Below the pieces are notes generated by a model. That model saw only the letters and a program-made list of their open reading frames with translations, made no database searches and had not been told where the DNA came from. The position numbers and the translations under genes were made by a program. This document shows positions 48,589 to 59,283 of a DNA stretch of 64,000 nt, piece by piece. Positions within the stretch are counted from its first letter, which is position 1, and each line of letters starts with the position of its first letter. Source of the stretch: Hexactinellida sp. DTS-2022 (lineage: Eukaryota > Porifera > Hexactinellida); NCBI GenBank assembly GCA_028753945.1, contig JAPNXP010000003.1, forward strand, positions 4,836,001 to 4,900,000, given 5' to 3'.

Positions 48589-51240
48589 ATGGCAGACAAA
48601 TTTCCTCAAAGGGATCCGAAAGCGACAAAATTAAGCGAAAATGAAGCGAAATTCTATGACAACTTTCAAGAATACACAGGCTACAATAGATCGATATTCA
48701 TGATTGGAATCACTGGAGCAGGGAAAAGTACTTTCTGTAACTTCTTAGCAAATGCTAATGTGTTCGATGAAGGCTGTGGCTTTATTTCAAAAACTAAGGT
48801 AACAGGTGCTTGCAAGTTCAATTTCAATTCAGAAGATGTGCTCATCATAGATTGTCCTGGATTTTGTGATTCTAAGCGCCCTGCAGAGGATATTCAAGAT
48901 GAAATTTGCAAAGTAGGAGTGATGGCAAAAGATGGAACTGATGCCGTAGCAATTGTGGTTAATTCATTGGAAAGATTTAGTGACAATCATCGGAGCGTAT
49001 TAAATCAACTTGAGTTCTTAGGCGGGTCATTGTGGGAACATGCATTCCTTGTATTCACAAGAGAATCCAAGGTCATTAAGGAATTCACAGTGAAATCAGG
49101 TGAAAAGTATATCGAAATGATAAGTGCTAGCAGTGAATGTCCACCTGTACTAACAGAATGGTTAAAGAAGACACAAGGAAGATTCATTTGTGTTGAGAGT
49201 AAAAAGAAGTTTCAAAATGAACTCTATAGAAATGAAAAATGTACGAAAATATTTCAATTTATTGATGAAATTCGTGAAAAAACAAATAATGTAAGATACA
49301 ATAACTCATTGATGAAACAAGGCGCAAAGTTCTTCCGGGAAGTTGCAAAAGCAAGAAAAGCAGAAGAGGGCATGCAAAGGTTAGCTGCTCAAATGGAACA
49401 ACAGCGACAAGAGGATAGAAAGAAGCTAGAAGAGGCACAAATAAAACTTGAAGAAGCACAAAAAGCGGCCATTCAGAAAAATGAAGAGGATAGGAAAAGG
49501 TATGAAGAGGTACAGAGAAATTTTGAAGAAGCAAAAAAAACAGCTGATCTTAAAAATGAACAGGATAGAAAAAGGTATGAGCAAGCACAAAGAGAATTTG
49601 AAACAGCACAAATAGCTGCTGATAAAAAAAATGAAGAAGATAGGCAAAGGTATCAAGTAGCACAGGAAGAAATTAGAGAAATGGAAAGAAAACATGGAGA
49701 AGAAAGGAGACGAAATGAAGCAGAAAGAGAAAAATTACGTGACGAGATGAGATATTCTGACAAACAAAAGGATCTGGAAATTCAAAAGTTGAAAAATCAA
49801 TCAAAGGAATTTGTATCAGAATCTTCCAGTAGTAGTTGTTTCTCTAGGAAAACAAAGATATTGCTATCGTCAGGAGGATTAACGAACATCAGTAACATTA
49901 ATAATGATCACATGGTAGCGACACCCAACGGGCCAAGAAAGGTTGCTCTCCTCTCAAAAATCAAAAGATATCAAGATACCCTCTACAGCATCAATAGCCT
50001 GGATTTCAAATTCAACAGGTACCATCCATTTGTGGTTTGGAACGGGATTAACATGGAGAGAACGTCATTTGCAGTAATTGACGTCAATGAGTTCATAAAT
50101 TTCATGCCTACAATGGCTGCAAGAAATGTGAAGAGCTTGTATGACAAAAACACTAAACTAACTGGGTACTCAAATGAGGGACTGACTCCAATGTCAATTC
50201 ACTCTATTTCCAAAAGTTGTGAAGAGTTATCACCTGATTACGACATACTTTATGACGTCATTTTAGAACCAAACGGGACAGGAATCAATGAATACTATGC
50301 AGGGAATGGTAATGAGATGTTTCTCGTGTCGTCTGAAATTTCAACATATACTCTCGAAGCAGAAAAACAGTACATACCAGCATACATTGCAATTCTCTCA
50401 GTAATCAACATAACATCACAACAACAAGAGGCCATATATACCCATAGCTCGCTCAACACTGAAAATGACGTCATCAATTTCTTTGAAAATGAAATTGTTC
50501 AGAATGGAATCGGTTTGCTTGCGAATGCATTGGTGAGAATGTCACACTTTAAATCACTCAAACTGACAAAAGCATCGAAGAGTATCCACGAAATGGAAAA
50601 ACGATTCAAACAAACTCTAAGCTTCTTTTCGGGACCAAAGCCCATAGCAGTCACTACCCTATCTCTGATATATGAATATCTGCAGACACTTATCTGTCCA
50701 CTTCACATTATGATCAAGCTGGGGTGGAGAACATATGTGGTGCCCGAGGAGAGAGACATGCTGGCAATAGGCATTTCTGATGTCTCGTTTATTAGTGAGG
50801 AATGCTTCGCTAATCCAATTGAAGTACTTTTGATGATCAACACAGAACAAGAACCATACAAAATGGGAGAAAATGGAATAATTGGAAACCCTCGAATGAG
50901 ACAAATATGCGAATCAATCTATATTCCGTTCAATGGAATTCAAGATGACAAACTATATTTGATTGTGCAAGAGAAGAATACATCTAAAGTTATCGCTAGA
51001 AAGTGCATCAAACTCGAATCAGATTTTGTGCATGATTACAGATTGTTGAGATTATTCCCATACAATAGTGTTAATATCTCAGAAGTGAGAGTTAACATAG
51101 ACCTTAGGATTGTATCAAGTGGACAAATGAAACAGGAGATTGAAGCAAAACAAGATTGGAGTGAGGAATTCGAAATCCATTTTGCAGAAATATTTGCTTC
51201 AAAGATTGTTGACAGTTTGGTGGAAAAGGTGAAATCTTAG
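48589..51240 (+). CDS. AIG1/GIMAP-type GTPase fused to coiled coil and Hint-like domain
   Basis: 883 residues, intronless. I start at the ATG at 48589 (MADKFPQRDPK); 13 extra upstream codons depend on a TTG. The GTPase has the P-loop GITGAGKST (40-48), a G3-like DCPGF (88-92) and an FTRES stretch near the G4 position, as in AIG1/GIMAP proteins. These bind GTP, act at membranes and are linked to defence in plants and animals. Residues about 255-410 are a charged coiled coil with repeated EEDRKRYEEAQ phrases. At Cys417 a Hint-like region begins: CFSRKTKILLSSGG, then DHMVATPNG, the RYHPFVV block (His479), and a closing strand near YYAGNGNEMFLVSS (about 585). Hint domains in inteins and hedgehog proteins cut or rearrange the peptide bond before that Cys. 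The final 290 residues are unassigned. The Hint call is by motif and order only. Confidence 0.8.
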   Translation: MADKFPQRDPKATKLSENEAKFYDNFQEYTGYNRSIFMIGITGAGKSTFCNFLANANVFDEGCGFISKTKVTGACKFNFNSEDVLIIDCPGFCDSKRPAEDIQDEICKVGVMAKDGTDAVAIVVNSLERFSDNHRSVLNQLEFLGGSLWEHAFLVFTRESKVIKEFTVKSGEKYIEMISASSECPPVLTEWLKKTQGRFICVESKKKFQNELYRNEKCTKIFQFIDEIREKTNNVRYNNSLMKQGAKFFREVAKARKAEEGMQRLAAQMEQQRQEDRKKLEEAQIKLEEAQKAAIQKNEEDRKRYEEVQRNFEEAKKTADLKNEQDRKRYEQAQREFETAQIAADKKNEEDRQRYQVAQEEIREMERKHGEERRRNEAEREKLRDEMRYSDKQKDLEIQKLKNQSKEFVSESSSSSCFSRKTKILLSSGGLTNISNINNDHMVATPNGPRKVALLSKIKRYQDTLYSINSLDFKFNRYHPFVVWNGINMERTSFAVIDVNEFINFMPTMAARNVKSLYDKNTKLTGYSNEGLTPMSIHSISKSCEELSPDYDILYDVILEPNGTGINEYYAGNGNEMFLVSSEISTYTLEAEKQYIPAYIAILSVINITSQQQEAIYTHSSLNTENDVINFFENEIVQNGIGLLANALVRMSHFKSLKLTKASKSIHEMEKRFKQTLSFFSGPKPIAVTTLSLIYEYLQTLICPLHIMIKLGWRTYVVPEERDMLAIGISDVSFISEECFANPIEVLLMINTEQEPYKMGENGIIGNPRMRQICESIYIPFNGIQDDKLYLIVQEKNTSKVIARKCIKLESDFVHDYRLLRLFPYNSVNISEVRVNIDLRIVSSGQMKQEIEAKQDWSEEFEIHFAEIFASKIVDSLVEKVKS

Positions 51241-54200
51241 TTCACCCTATATCTTAGTTTTAGCAGAACAATAGGTTCATTAGTTTTTAGACCCTTAGTA
51301 ATGTGTCTACTAGAGACTTAGTACATGTGTGTGTATTAACTTCGGAACTAACTCTCATGATATTTTGTTAATAATACAATTGGAGCTCTCATATCGTCTC
51401 AGTATTAATTTAAAGTCTTCGCTAAAACATAATAGTGTCTTCAGATAGCTTTAAAAGTGGGCCGGCAAAATGGTAACTCCCGAAACTTCCGGATCGCTAA
51501 TTACCCAAATGATACTAAATAAGCAGTTGGAAGCAATAATATACGTAGCTGTGTACTCAGGGTTCATCCGGACAAAATATTCTGTGCCCCTAGATTTAGT
51601 TGGAGCTTACTCCAACGAGCCGAAATTACTCATTTTTGTATCACATACTATATGGGAGCATCTTCCGATTCTCGCGGCGCGCTTAGAAAAGTTTCTCCCA
51701 AATTTACGCGCCGGATGAAAATGTGTGTATGTTGCCATCATAGTGTCAGCGGTCGGCCTAAATCTTGTCCACCGGAATCCTGTCCTAAGTGGTAAGGGAA
51801 GCTAGTCCTAGAGTCATGAGTTAGGAGTTAGGGGTCTGGCTTCTACCTCTAGGCAAAGTATCATTAGTAAATTTTGAACTGTGAACAGGAATGAGTATGT
51901 ATAATACATACGAATATCCCTAGATTTTTGGGATTATTCTTCTGAATAATTAATCGGTCTTCCCTGGATTTCAATTGCAAATTACTACATAAAATTTTCA
52001 AGAAAAATAACATTATTTGTGCTCATGATGCATATTTGTTAAATGTTCTAGATTTGGTATGAACAATCTGAATGAACATGAACAATCTGATTCCAGGTAT
52101 CCGTAGAGTATGTGATGGATAGATATAAATTACTACTTCAAAGACATTTACGAAATATTAGTAGGAATTTACTGTTCCTGTTTTGCTCTAAATATATAAT
52201 TCAGATTCAATAGGAATGAGCGTCTCTTGAAACTGAAATTATTGAAGTAAGCATTCAAAAACTGTACCTCAACTTAAAGTAAACATCCTTAAATAGTTTA
52301 CGTAGCAAATTAAATTAATCTGAACTGAGGCGTTCATGGTATCTAGTTGAAATACTCATTATTGGTTACTATAAAGATATTCGTAGACAATTCGAAGTTT
52401 TCATTACCTACAGTTACATTTGGACAATCTAGCGGCTATTTGATCTACATAAGTGAGTTAGACCTACAGCTACATCTATCCTATTAATTTAATTTAAGCT
52501 AATCCATACTGGTACCGCGATAAACAAAGAGCAACTATAGTTGTGTCACTTGTGTGATGAGGGGATTTTAAATATTTAATCCATTGAGATATTATATCCA
52601 TTCTAGAATAACAATCACGAAAGATGTCACTTCAGTGTAGTGGAGTAAGAACAAAACAAGTTCGCCATGTACCAACCTTGAGTGCTAATACAATATGCAT
52701 GAACTGTTTCAATAATTGTCATATTGGTTGTAAAGGCATGGGGATTATTCTTCTGCAGGAGATTCACCTGGGGTATGAAATGCGATGTATGCAACTGTAA
52801 CTTTAGCTACCATCAGAAACATTTCGCCTCATCCGGAATTCGTATTAACCAATATAGTTTGCATTTGAAAGGCTTTGAAATGGGCTGAAATAGTAACCTT
52901 ATTAACCGAATTTCGTATTAACCGTGTTTTTACTTACGAGGTTCTACTGTATAATATTAAATCAGATTATTTCGAAGTTCGTTAAAGTGATAGATATTTA
53001 TAATATATATGCTGTTTAACTCATTAGGATTTAGACACATATACTTGTTGTTGAATGCTATCTAACCATGTTTGCGGTTGCCTGTGGCTGAAGATCAAGA
53101 TATCAAAACTACGTATAGTCTAAAGAAAACCATGCAAAATGTGTGCATAATTCACAAGCAAAGTGGAATTTAATGATATATTATACAACATTTATGTTAA
53201 TCTTTTAAGTTTACGTATAATTAATGTAGAAGTATCAATTAAACCACACATCAACCGCTTTTCAGTTGATGTGTGGTTGTGTTGCGAAGCACGCTCATTT
53301 AATCATAAAAAACGGATTATACATTAGACACCAATCAATGAGAATGTTTATAATTTACTTTAAAAGTTATTTTCTAAATAGTCATTTTATTATAATTATT
53401 AACATGTTTAGAGCACTACGTATATACGTACATACAGTGTATACGGGTAAATAATGTTGAACCTTTATATCTCAGGAAGAACCTCTCAGAAGAATATTGT
53501 AGTTCGGCACTTCTTATTTGGGGATCAAATTAGACATCTAATGAGAATAAATTGGCAGACGAAATGCAAACAATAGCGAGTTATCCAATACGCATTTGAA
53601 ACATGTATGGAAGGATGAACATCAGGCTTGCAAGAACAAACAATTCGGTTTTGAGATGGCAAAATGCAATAAAGTCTCGCACCTTTCCTGGAGTTAAGAC
53701 GAATTATCATATTTTCAAACGTAGTAAAATACAAAAAGTGTTAATTTCTCACACCCGTCAAGAGATAAAATATGAAAATTTAAGAGAAATGTAAATTAAT
53801 GACACGAACACATGTACATATCAAGAATCAAGATCTATCACTTTATGCTATTTCATTCTCAATTTTTTGGTCGAATAATCGCCTACCCCAAACAATCGAC
53901 CCTAAGGGAGGTTTAAATTAATAATCGCGAATAAATGCTAAATAGTTACCAAGGTAATATAAACCCGGGAATATAATATTATTCAACACCACACAAGTAA
54001 GTTAGAGGAGTTGGGGATAGATAAATGGTACGTAACTTATTTCCTAAAATAGCAAATAGTAGCTCCACTCGAACAATCTCGCTTATAAGGGCGGCTAAAT
54101 TAATCGCCTCCAAATTATTGTCTATTGCAATGATATTTAATTTTGCTACAAATCCCTAATATTCGAAAAAAGCAGGATTTTCATCGATATATCACCCAAT

Positions 54201-55114
54201 TAACTGATGTGTTGTCCCGATTAACCGGTTATAAAATACGATTCTCATTTAATTTTTCCCAATAATGCGGATTTCCCGATTATCCGGCTTCCACTGTAAT
54301 TAAACATATAACATACAAGATCTATTCTAGTTCAACACTCACACGATGGCAGTTCAGTACAGTGGATCGAGTGTAATGCAAGTTCATGTACCATACCATC
54401 CGAGAATTATAATGTAATACAGTATGTAGTAAGTGTTTCAATAATTCTCATATTAACTGTACATAAATTGGAGTTATATTCTGTAGAAGGTTCAACTGCG
54501 GTTTGACATGCACTGTATGCAACTGTTCTTATAGTAACCATCATCAAGTCAAATATGAGTACATGTAGAATCAATTTAATTTGCTGAAATTATTACTCCA
54601 AGCGTTATTCTCCAATAAATATGGGATATAAAGGTTGCCAAATTAATGATTTGTAAATTCTTTATATGTAATAATTTGGTTATTTTGTTGCAAACACAAC
54701 CCAGTTACGTATAGCCTATGATGAAACAACCATTTAAAATGAGATGAATCATTTCTATATAACTACTAAAAGGTGATGATAAATTAGAATATTAAAAAAA
54801 TGAGATTATATAATCTCCCAGAAAAGTTAAAAAGAAGTAATCTACCTTTAAATGAGGGCGTAAACAAATTCCTTAAAAGGATTGATGAAACAAAATAGAT
54901 CTTCTATAAAAGAATTTAATAAGTTATACAACACTTAGAAGATTTTACAGTGATAACGCCAGTCAACGACTTAATCAAATATACAAGGAATTTGAAAGTG
55001 TTTCTACAAGTTCAGTGGAGTAGGTATGTATCAGTTTATTTATTAGATCATTAAAAAAAGTTGAAACAAATCTATATCTTGAGAAACAAATTAGTAGGAG
55101 CGGATCCAGATGAT
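51241..55114. other. Gene-poor stretch after the AIG1-Hint gene
   Basis: It contains an 82-codon frame at 51470-51718 (MVTPETSGSLITQ...) of normal composition but no recognisable domain. A half-copy of the TCGTATTA MITE lies at 52840-52951, and a strong hairpin at 53242-53278. A pogo-like right end sits at about 54276-54298 (CGATTATCCGGCTTCCACTG). A short frame near 54801-54897 (MRLYNLPEKLKR...) may be a retroelement scrap. Nothing firm. Confidence 0.4.
53242..53278. repeat. Perfect 14-bp-stem hairpin
   Basis: AACCACACATCAAC and GTTGATGTGTGGTT are separated by 9 nt (CGCTTTTCA). Could be a transposon tip or a structured RNA; nothing else supports either. Confidence 0.6.
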
Positions 55115-55268
55115 CAGAGGCGTAGCCAGGGTGCGGTACTTGGGGAACAGGCCGCACCTAAAATATTTGTGCACACCAAAACGCCACTAGATAATATTAT
55201 AGTTCGGAAATGCCGGACCTATAATTTACAAGTGCTGCCACCTTCATGCAGGCCTAGCTACGCCTCTG
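55115..55268. mobile_element. hAT-type MITE, TSD CAGATGAT/CAGATAAT
   Basis: CAGAGGCGTAGCCAGG and CCTAGCTACGCCTCTG are inverted ends, a common hAT tip. The flanking 8-mers differ at one base. 154 bp, noncoding. Confidence 0.82.
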
Positions 55269-55783
55269 CAGATAATTCCATGTAAATATTGTAATTTGCA
55301 CTAAAGTTATTTTCTAAATTAGTCATTTTATTATAATTCATAAATCCCAATGGAGGATCATATTACCCCCACGCATGCCATAACTTAATCTAGATCCACT
55401 TATGGCAACGTTATATACGTCCTTGATGCTTCAATGTGATTACATTGGATCAGTTGGTAACTGTCACATATTGAGCAAATAGATTAACTGTTATAGAAAA
55501 ATGTGAAAGTTTATAAATAAAGTCAAGGGGTCATTTTCCAGGAACAGAACCAGCCAATAGAAGTTAATACTAAATATTTTCGCTTAATTGGGTCAGAATT
55601 ATGAAATATGGTTTAAAATTTGGTTTTTCCGGAAAGTTTTCGGTTGATTGGCTCAAAATTCCCTTTAAAAAGTTCAAAATTTCAATTAATCGGGTCAATA
55701 TTCTGTCAATTATGTCAAATTACGTGTGCAAAAGTATGTATACACGTACTATATAATATCACAAACGTACATATTATAGTATA

Positions 55784-55967
55784 CAGGTAAACCTCCCAAA
55801 GCGGCACCCATCGGGAGAATGATTTTGTGTCGCTTCTCGGAGGTTGCCGCTTTGGGAGGTTTCTCGTAAGGTAAAACTCCCATAGCGGCACCCATCGGGA
55901 GAATGATTTTGTGCCGCTTCTCGGAGGTTGCCGCTACTCGGAGGTGCCGCTTTGGGAGGTTTACCTG
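55784..55967. mobile_element. 184-bp TA-flanked MITE (CCTCCCAAAGCGGCA), copy 1
   Basis: Ends CAGGTAAACCTCCCAAAGCG and CGCTTTGGGAGGTTTACCTG are inverted and stand between TA dinucleotides. Inside is a direct repeat of GCGGCACCCATCGGGAGAAT. The second copy at 60071-60254 has the same length. Confidence 0.9.
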
Positions 55968-56512
55968 TACATGTAGTATGATGTATCCTATTCTAGCATA
56001 TAATTAAAAGATTTACCCTCAGAATAGCATAATTTCGGTTAACTGGGTTCTCCGCTTAATCGGGTCAAACTACCCTCGGAAACAAACTGTATAGTACAGT
56101 ATAAGCACTGAAATATAAAGTAATATACAGCAACAAATTATTTTAAATAAGAATATTATTAGTATAAATTAAGCAGCTAGTCTGTAGGTTTATTTTGAAT
56201 TTTTATAGATTTGTTTCTATATTTCGACAATAGCATTTTATTTCATATTCGATTTAGGTGTATAATCAAAATTCGTATACACATATCCGTTCAAAGTTTA
56301 GGAAAGCGATTCCCAACCTTTTCAAACGTGGACCCCTATAGTAAATATTAGACATTCTGTGGACCTCCTACATGCAGCCGTCCGTGGACCCCAGGCTGGG
56401 AACCACTGATCTAGTAAATGATATAATTCATTTCCGTAATTCCAATCAGCTCATTATGTATGGTCCGTAAAATTATACCTATACCTCAAATATTTAATTC
56501 TCTAGATATAAC
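55968..56512. other. 5' flank of the ubiquitin-like/PARP-like gene
   Basis: AT-rich. A hAT-like remnant at about 56306-56406 (CGATTCCCAACC to GGCTGGGAACCACTG) matches the ends of the 21222 element. No obvious TATA box of the TATAAATA type. Confidence 0.4.
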
Positions 56513-58399
56513 ATGGCCAGTGCAACAGCATTTGATAGTCTAGCGTTCGTTGCTGCTGCCCTTAGCGCTCTAACAGAAAAACATATCGTCACTAAAATAG
56601 AATACGACCGTATTAGCATTGAAGTAAAGAGTGGGGGAAATAAAGTGTACGTTTGTGCTGGCGAACTAAACGTGGTGGAAGAAATAAAGCAAACTTACGC
56701 GAAAACAGCTCAGTTAGTAGCACAGAGGCATAACCCAATTATTGCACGCAACACAATAGCATTAGCTGCTGGGGCAAGTGAGTGCAAAAACCCTGAAATT
56801 AAAAAATATCCAACTACAAATACAAAAGCAAACAAAGTACCAAGTGAAATAAAGAAGTCAGGAAAGAACAAAGACAAATTTAAGGGCAAACCAACCAAAG
56901 TTCCATCCGTGAAAACAAGCAAATGGTATAGTAGGCTAAATTTCAGGGGTCATTTTTCGCTATTTCCAAAAAGAAGAAATAAGAAAGAACCATACAAAAA
57001 GCCTAACTCTCGTCCAAATTGCCGCGATTATGAAAGAATGAAACAAAATTTTGAAATATCTGATGAAGATGTACCTCAGAAAAATGAGCCCCGAAAGAGA
57101 AGGCTTTATAGGAAAAAATTTAGTCCAACAGATGAATACCAAAGAATGAATGCCAATTCTTCTGATGAGGAGAGTATGTTTGTTGATAAGTCAACCATCG
57201 CAAGAAAGAGAAGAACCAACACAGCTTCACCAGAAGAGAACCAGGTTTATTCAGATGTAGAGACTAGAGTTAAATTAAGTAGTGTTAGTTGGAAAAACAT
57301 ACAACTACAGGGGAACAACGAGAAGAATAAATCATGCCAATACATTCATCAGATGTATCCAGATTTCGAAAAGGATACTAAACGGCAGACTGCGTTGTTC
57401 GGAGATATAGAAACTGATGAGAACCTCAACGATCCGGTGTTTCAAGCTACCTTTGACAAAGAACCTCTTCTAACAGAGAAACCAATTGGCAGAGCACGTC
57501 GTGTATCGAAGAAAAAAGAAAAAATTAACGATACATCTTCCAGCGAGGAAGACACTATTGGTGACACTTATAACATCCATCATTCCGATACAGAGGTAAT
57601 GGTAACAGACAAGTTACACTCATTATCCATTGCATCACGCAGAGTACAAATAACTGCAAAAACAATAGATTTGTTTGTGGTACTACCATTAGGCGGGACT
57701 TTAACAGTAGAAATGGAATCGACACACAGTCTAGTGACCAACATAAAGCACAAGATTAAGGAGAGGGTAGGGATAGCAGTGACGGAACAAGTGCTGCATT
57801 TCGGGGGTCATCTGTTGGAAGACGGAAAGTCGCTCAATGAATACAACATAAAAGCTAACTCCACAATCCACTTGAGCGTCAAAGGAAGAGGAGGAGCCAA
57901 AAAGCGATTGTTTTATATCGATTCTAAATACCTGGATCCTCGCTGGAATTATGACTTCACTAAGATATCAGATGGTAATACCCAATTCAAGAGGGGAGGG
58001 TATCCCTACTATCGACCTTGTGGGTGGAGAAGAATAGCTATTAAAGTGCTAGGGAAGTATCAGAATGATATTTGGTTGGGACAGACTGGTGACGGATCAA
58101 AGGGAGAGTGGGCAGTGACCTATCATGGAACTAATTCTAATGCTTTCAACAATATTTCTAATGAGGGTTATATTGTAGGTCCAAGGGCAGGATATGGTCC
58201 TGGAGTCTACTCATCTCCGAAAATTAAAATAGCAACTAGTTATGCATCTCGCTTTACCTACGAGGGAATGAACTACATTGCTGTGTTCCAGAACCGTGTC
58301 AATCCCAGAGGTGTGAATATTAAGAACAACGGAGATTACTGGCTTTGTCCAAATAAGAATGACATTAGGCCTTATGGTTTGTGTGTAAAAAAAGTATAA
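56513..58399 (+). CDS. Ubiquitin-like domain fused to a PARP-like ADP-ribosyltransferase domain
   Basis: 628 residues, intronless. The first 90 residues form a small Ala-rich folded region. Residues about 100-375 are highly basic and acidic in turn ([32 protein letters not shown]) and look disordered, with possible nuclear signals. About 384-459 is a ubiquitin-like fold: DLFVVLPLGGTLTVEM, KHKIKERVGIAVTEQVLHFGG, LNEYNIKANSTIHL, closing in KGRGG, which resembles the ubiquitin RLRGG tail but runs on. The C-terminal part has GEWAVTYHGT (His at about 537) and GYGPGVYSSP (Tyr at about 566), the H and Y of the H-Y-x PARP/ART fold, then NRVNPRGV and a closing NDIRPYGLCV. It may transfer ADP-ribose; whether mono or poly, and to what, is not visible. 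The third catalytic position is uncertain. Confidence 0.8.
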   Translation: MASATAFDSLAFVAAALSALTEKHIVTKIEYDRISIEVKSGGNKVYVCAGELNVVEEIKQTYAKTAQLVAQRHNPIIARNTIALAAGASECKNPEIKKYPTTNTKANKVPSEIKKSGKNKDKFKGKPTKVPSVKTSKWYSRLNFRGHFSLFPKRRNKKEPYKKPNSRPNCRDYERMKQNFEISDEDVPQKNEPRKRRLYRKKFSPTDEYQRMNANSSDEESMFVDKSTIARKRRTNTASPEENQVYSDVETRVKLSSVSWKNIQLQGNNEKNKSCQYIHQMYPDFEKDTKRQTALFGDIETDENLNDPVFQATFDKEPLLTEKPIGRARRVSKKKEKINDTSSSEEDTIGDTYNIHHSDTEVMVTDKLHSLSIASRRVQITAKTIDLFVVLPLGGTLTVEMESTHSLVTNIKHKIKERVGIAVTEQVLHFGGHLLEDGKSLNEYNIKANSTIHLSVKGRGGAKKRLFYIDSKYLDPRWNYDFTKISDGNTQFKRGGYPYYRPCGWRRIAIKVLGKYQNDIWLGQTGDGSKGEWAVTYHGTNSNAFNNISNEGYIVGPRAGYGPGVYSSPKIKIATSYASRFTYEGMNYIAVFQNRVNPRGVNIKNNGDYWLCPNKNDIRPYGLCVKKV

Positions 58400-58602
58400 C
58401 GAGGCTACTAAAGGTAATCTGTCAGTAATACGGCTCATACAATATTGTAGATTTTGTAATGATAATTAGTAGTTACTTGTAATGTTAGTGACCATATTTT
58501 GTATCTATTGTATCTATAAGTATTGCATGTGTAGTATTAAAAATGTGTTCCTTGTCTCAATTTACTTAAAAAATAGGATGCAGTACAAAATACGTACAAT
58601 TA

Positions 58603-58759
58603 CAGCCAATTCTCGTTATAACGAAGTGTTTGGAATCTGAAAATTCCTTCTTTATATCCGGATATTCGCTATACGTAAGCGGATAATAATTAATTAACAC
58701 ACTTAGTACTCTGGGCGTAAATCTCCATTTCGTTAAATCTGACTTCGTTTAATTTACTG
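58603..58759. mobile_element. pogo-like MITE (CTCGTTATAACGAA family), second copy
   Basis: Begins TA-CAGCCAATTCTCGTTATAACG and ends near GACTTCGTTTAATTTACTG. Interior words match 21960-22115 (CTTTATATCCGGATATTCG). Confidence 0.6.
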
Positions 58760-58859
58760 AAATATCCTGCTCCATCCAGTGGTAAGGCGAGTTTTGTATT
58801 TGCTCATCGTGACATACCTGTGGCGGTGGCTTGTCTGGCTGAATATTTGACACTTAATC

Positions 58860-59079
58860 CTAGAGTCTTGTATAATTCTCCTTAACCACCTGGGCCTGCA
58901 GACCAGCTATGTAGCTCTTCTTGAAGGCAGGAATAGCCAGGTTAGTGCGGTAGTACTTCATCTTAGTGACAATAGCGGTCTGTCTGCTGGTGAGCTCGGG
59001 AGGGACCGGCTTGCTCTTGCTCTTGAAGACTTCTTGGTTGCTGACAATCAGCTGTAGCTCTAGCTTGAGAGCCTCGATG
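58860..59079 (-). CDS. 3' terminal exon of an unidentified minus-strand gene
   Basis: A 220-bp GC-rich block reads 72 codons to a TAG at 58860-58862: IEALKLELQLIVSNQEVF, KPVPPELTSRQTAIVTKM, KYYRTNLAIPAFKKSYIAGL, then QAQVVKENYTRL. The acceptor would be ATACGCCCAG at 59080, directly after a long TAA/ATT microsatellite (59087-59149), so the polypyrimidine tract would be the ATT repeat itself. Codon use and composition say coding. I do not recognise the family and see no upstream exon inside the window. An in-phase CAG/GTGGTT donor and a 21-bp block at about 58820-58840 hint at an alternative 3' end. Confidence 0.55.
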
Positions 59080-59086
59080 CTGGGCG

Positions 59087-59149
<63 letters not shown>
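59087..59149. repeat. (TAA)n microsatellite
   Basis: About 20 uninterrupted AAT/TAA triplets next to the terminal exon at 58860-59079. Confidence 0.95.
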
Positions 59150-59283
59150 TTAGATGTAAAAGTGTTAAATTTTGTAAATTTATGAAATGTAAATTTACAA
59201 TAACTTTAATACTAGTTCCAAGTTAATAAGCTTAAACAGCAATGACTGTTCTGTTGTTGTTCTGTCATAACATTTCTCCCACC

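Noticed and set aside
51470-51718. 82-codon frame (MVTPETSGSLITQ...)
   Set aside because: No domain, no exon borders, no promoter signal; length is within chance for this composition.
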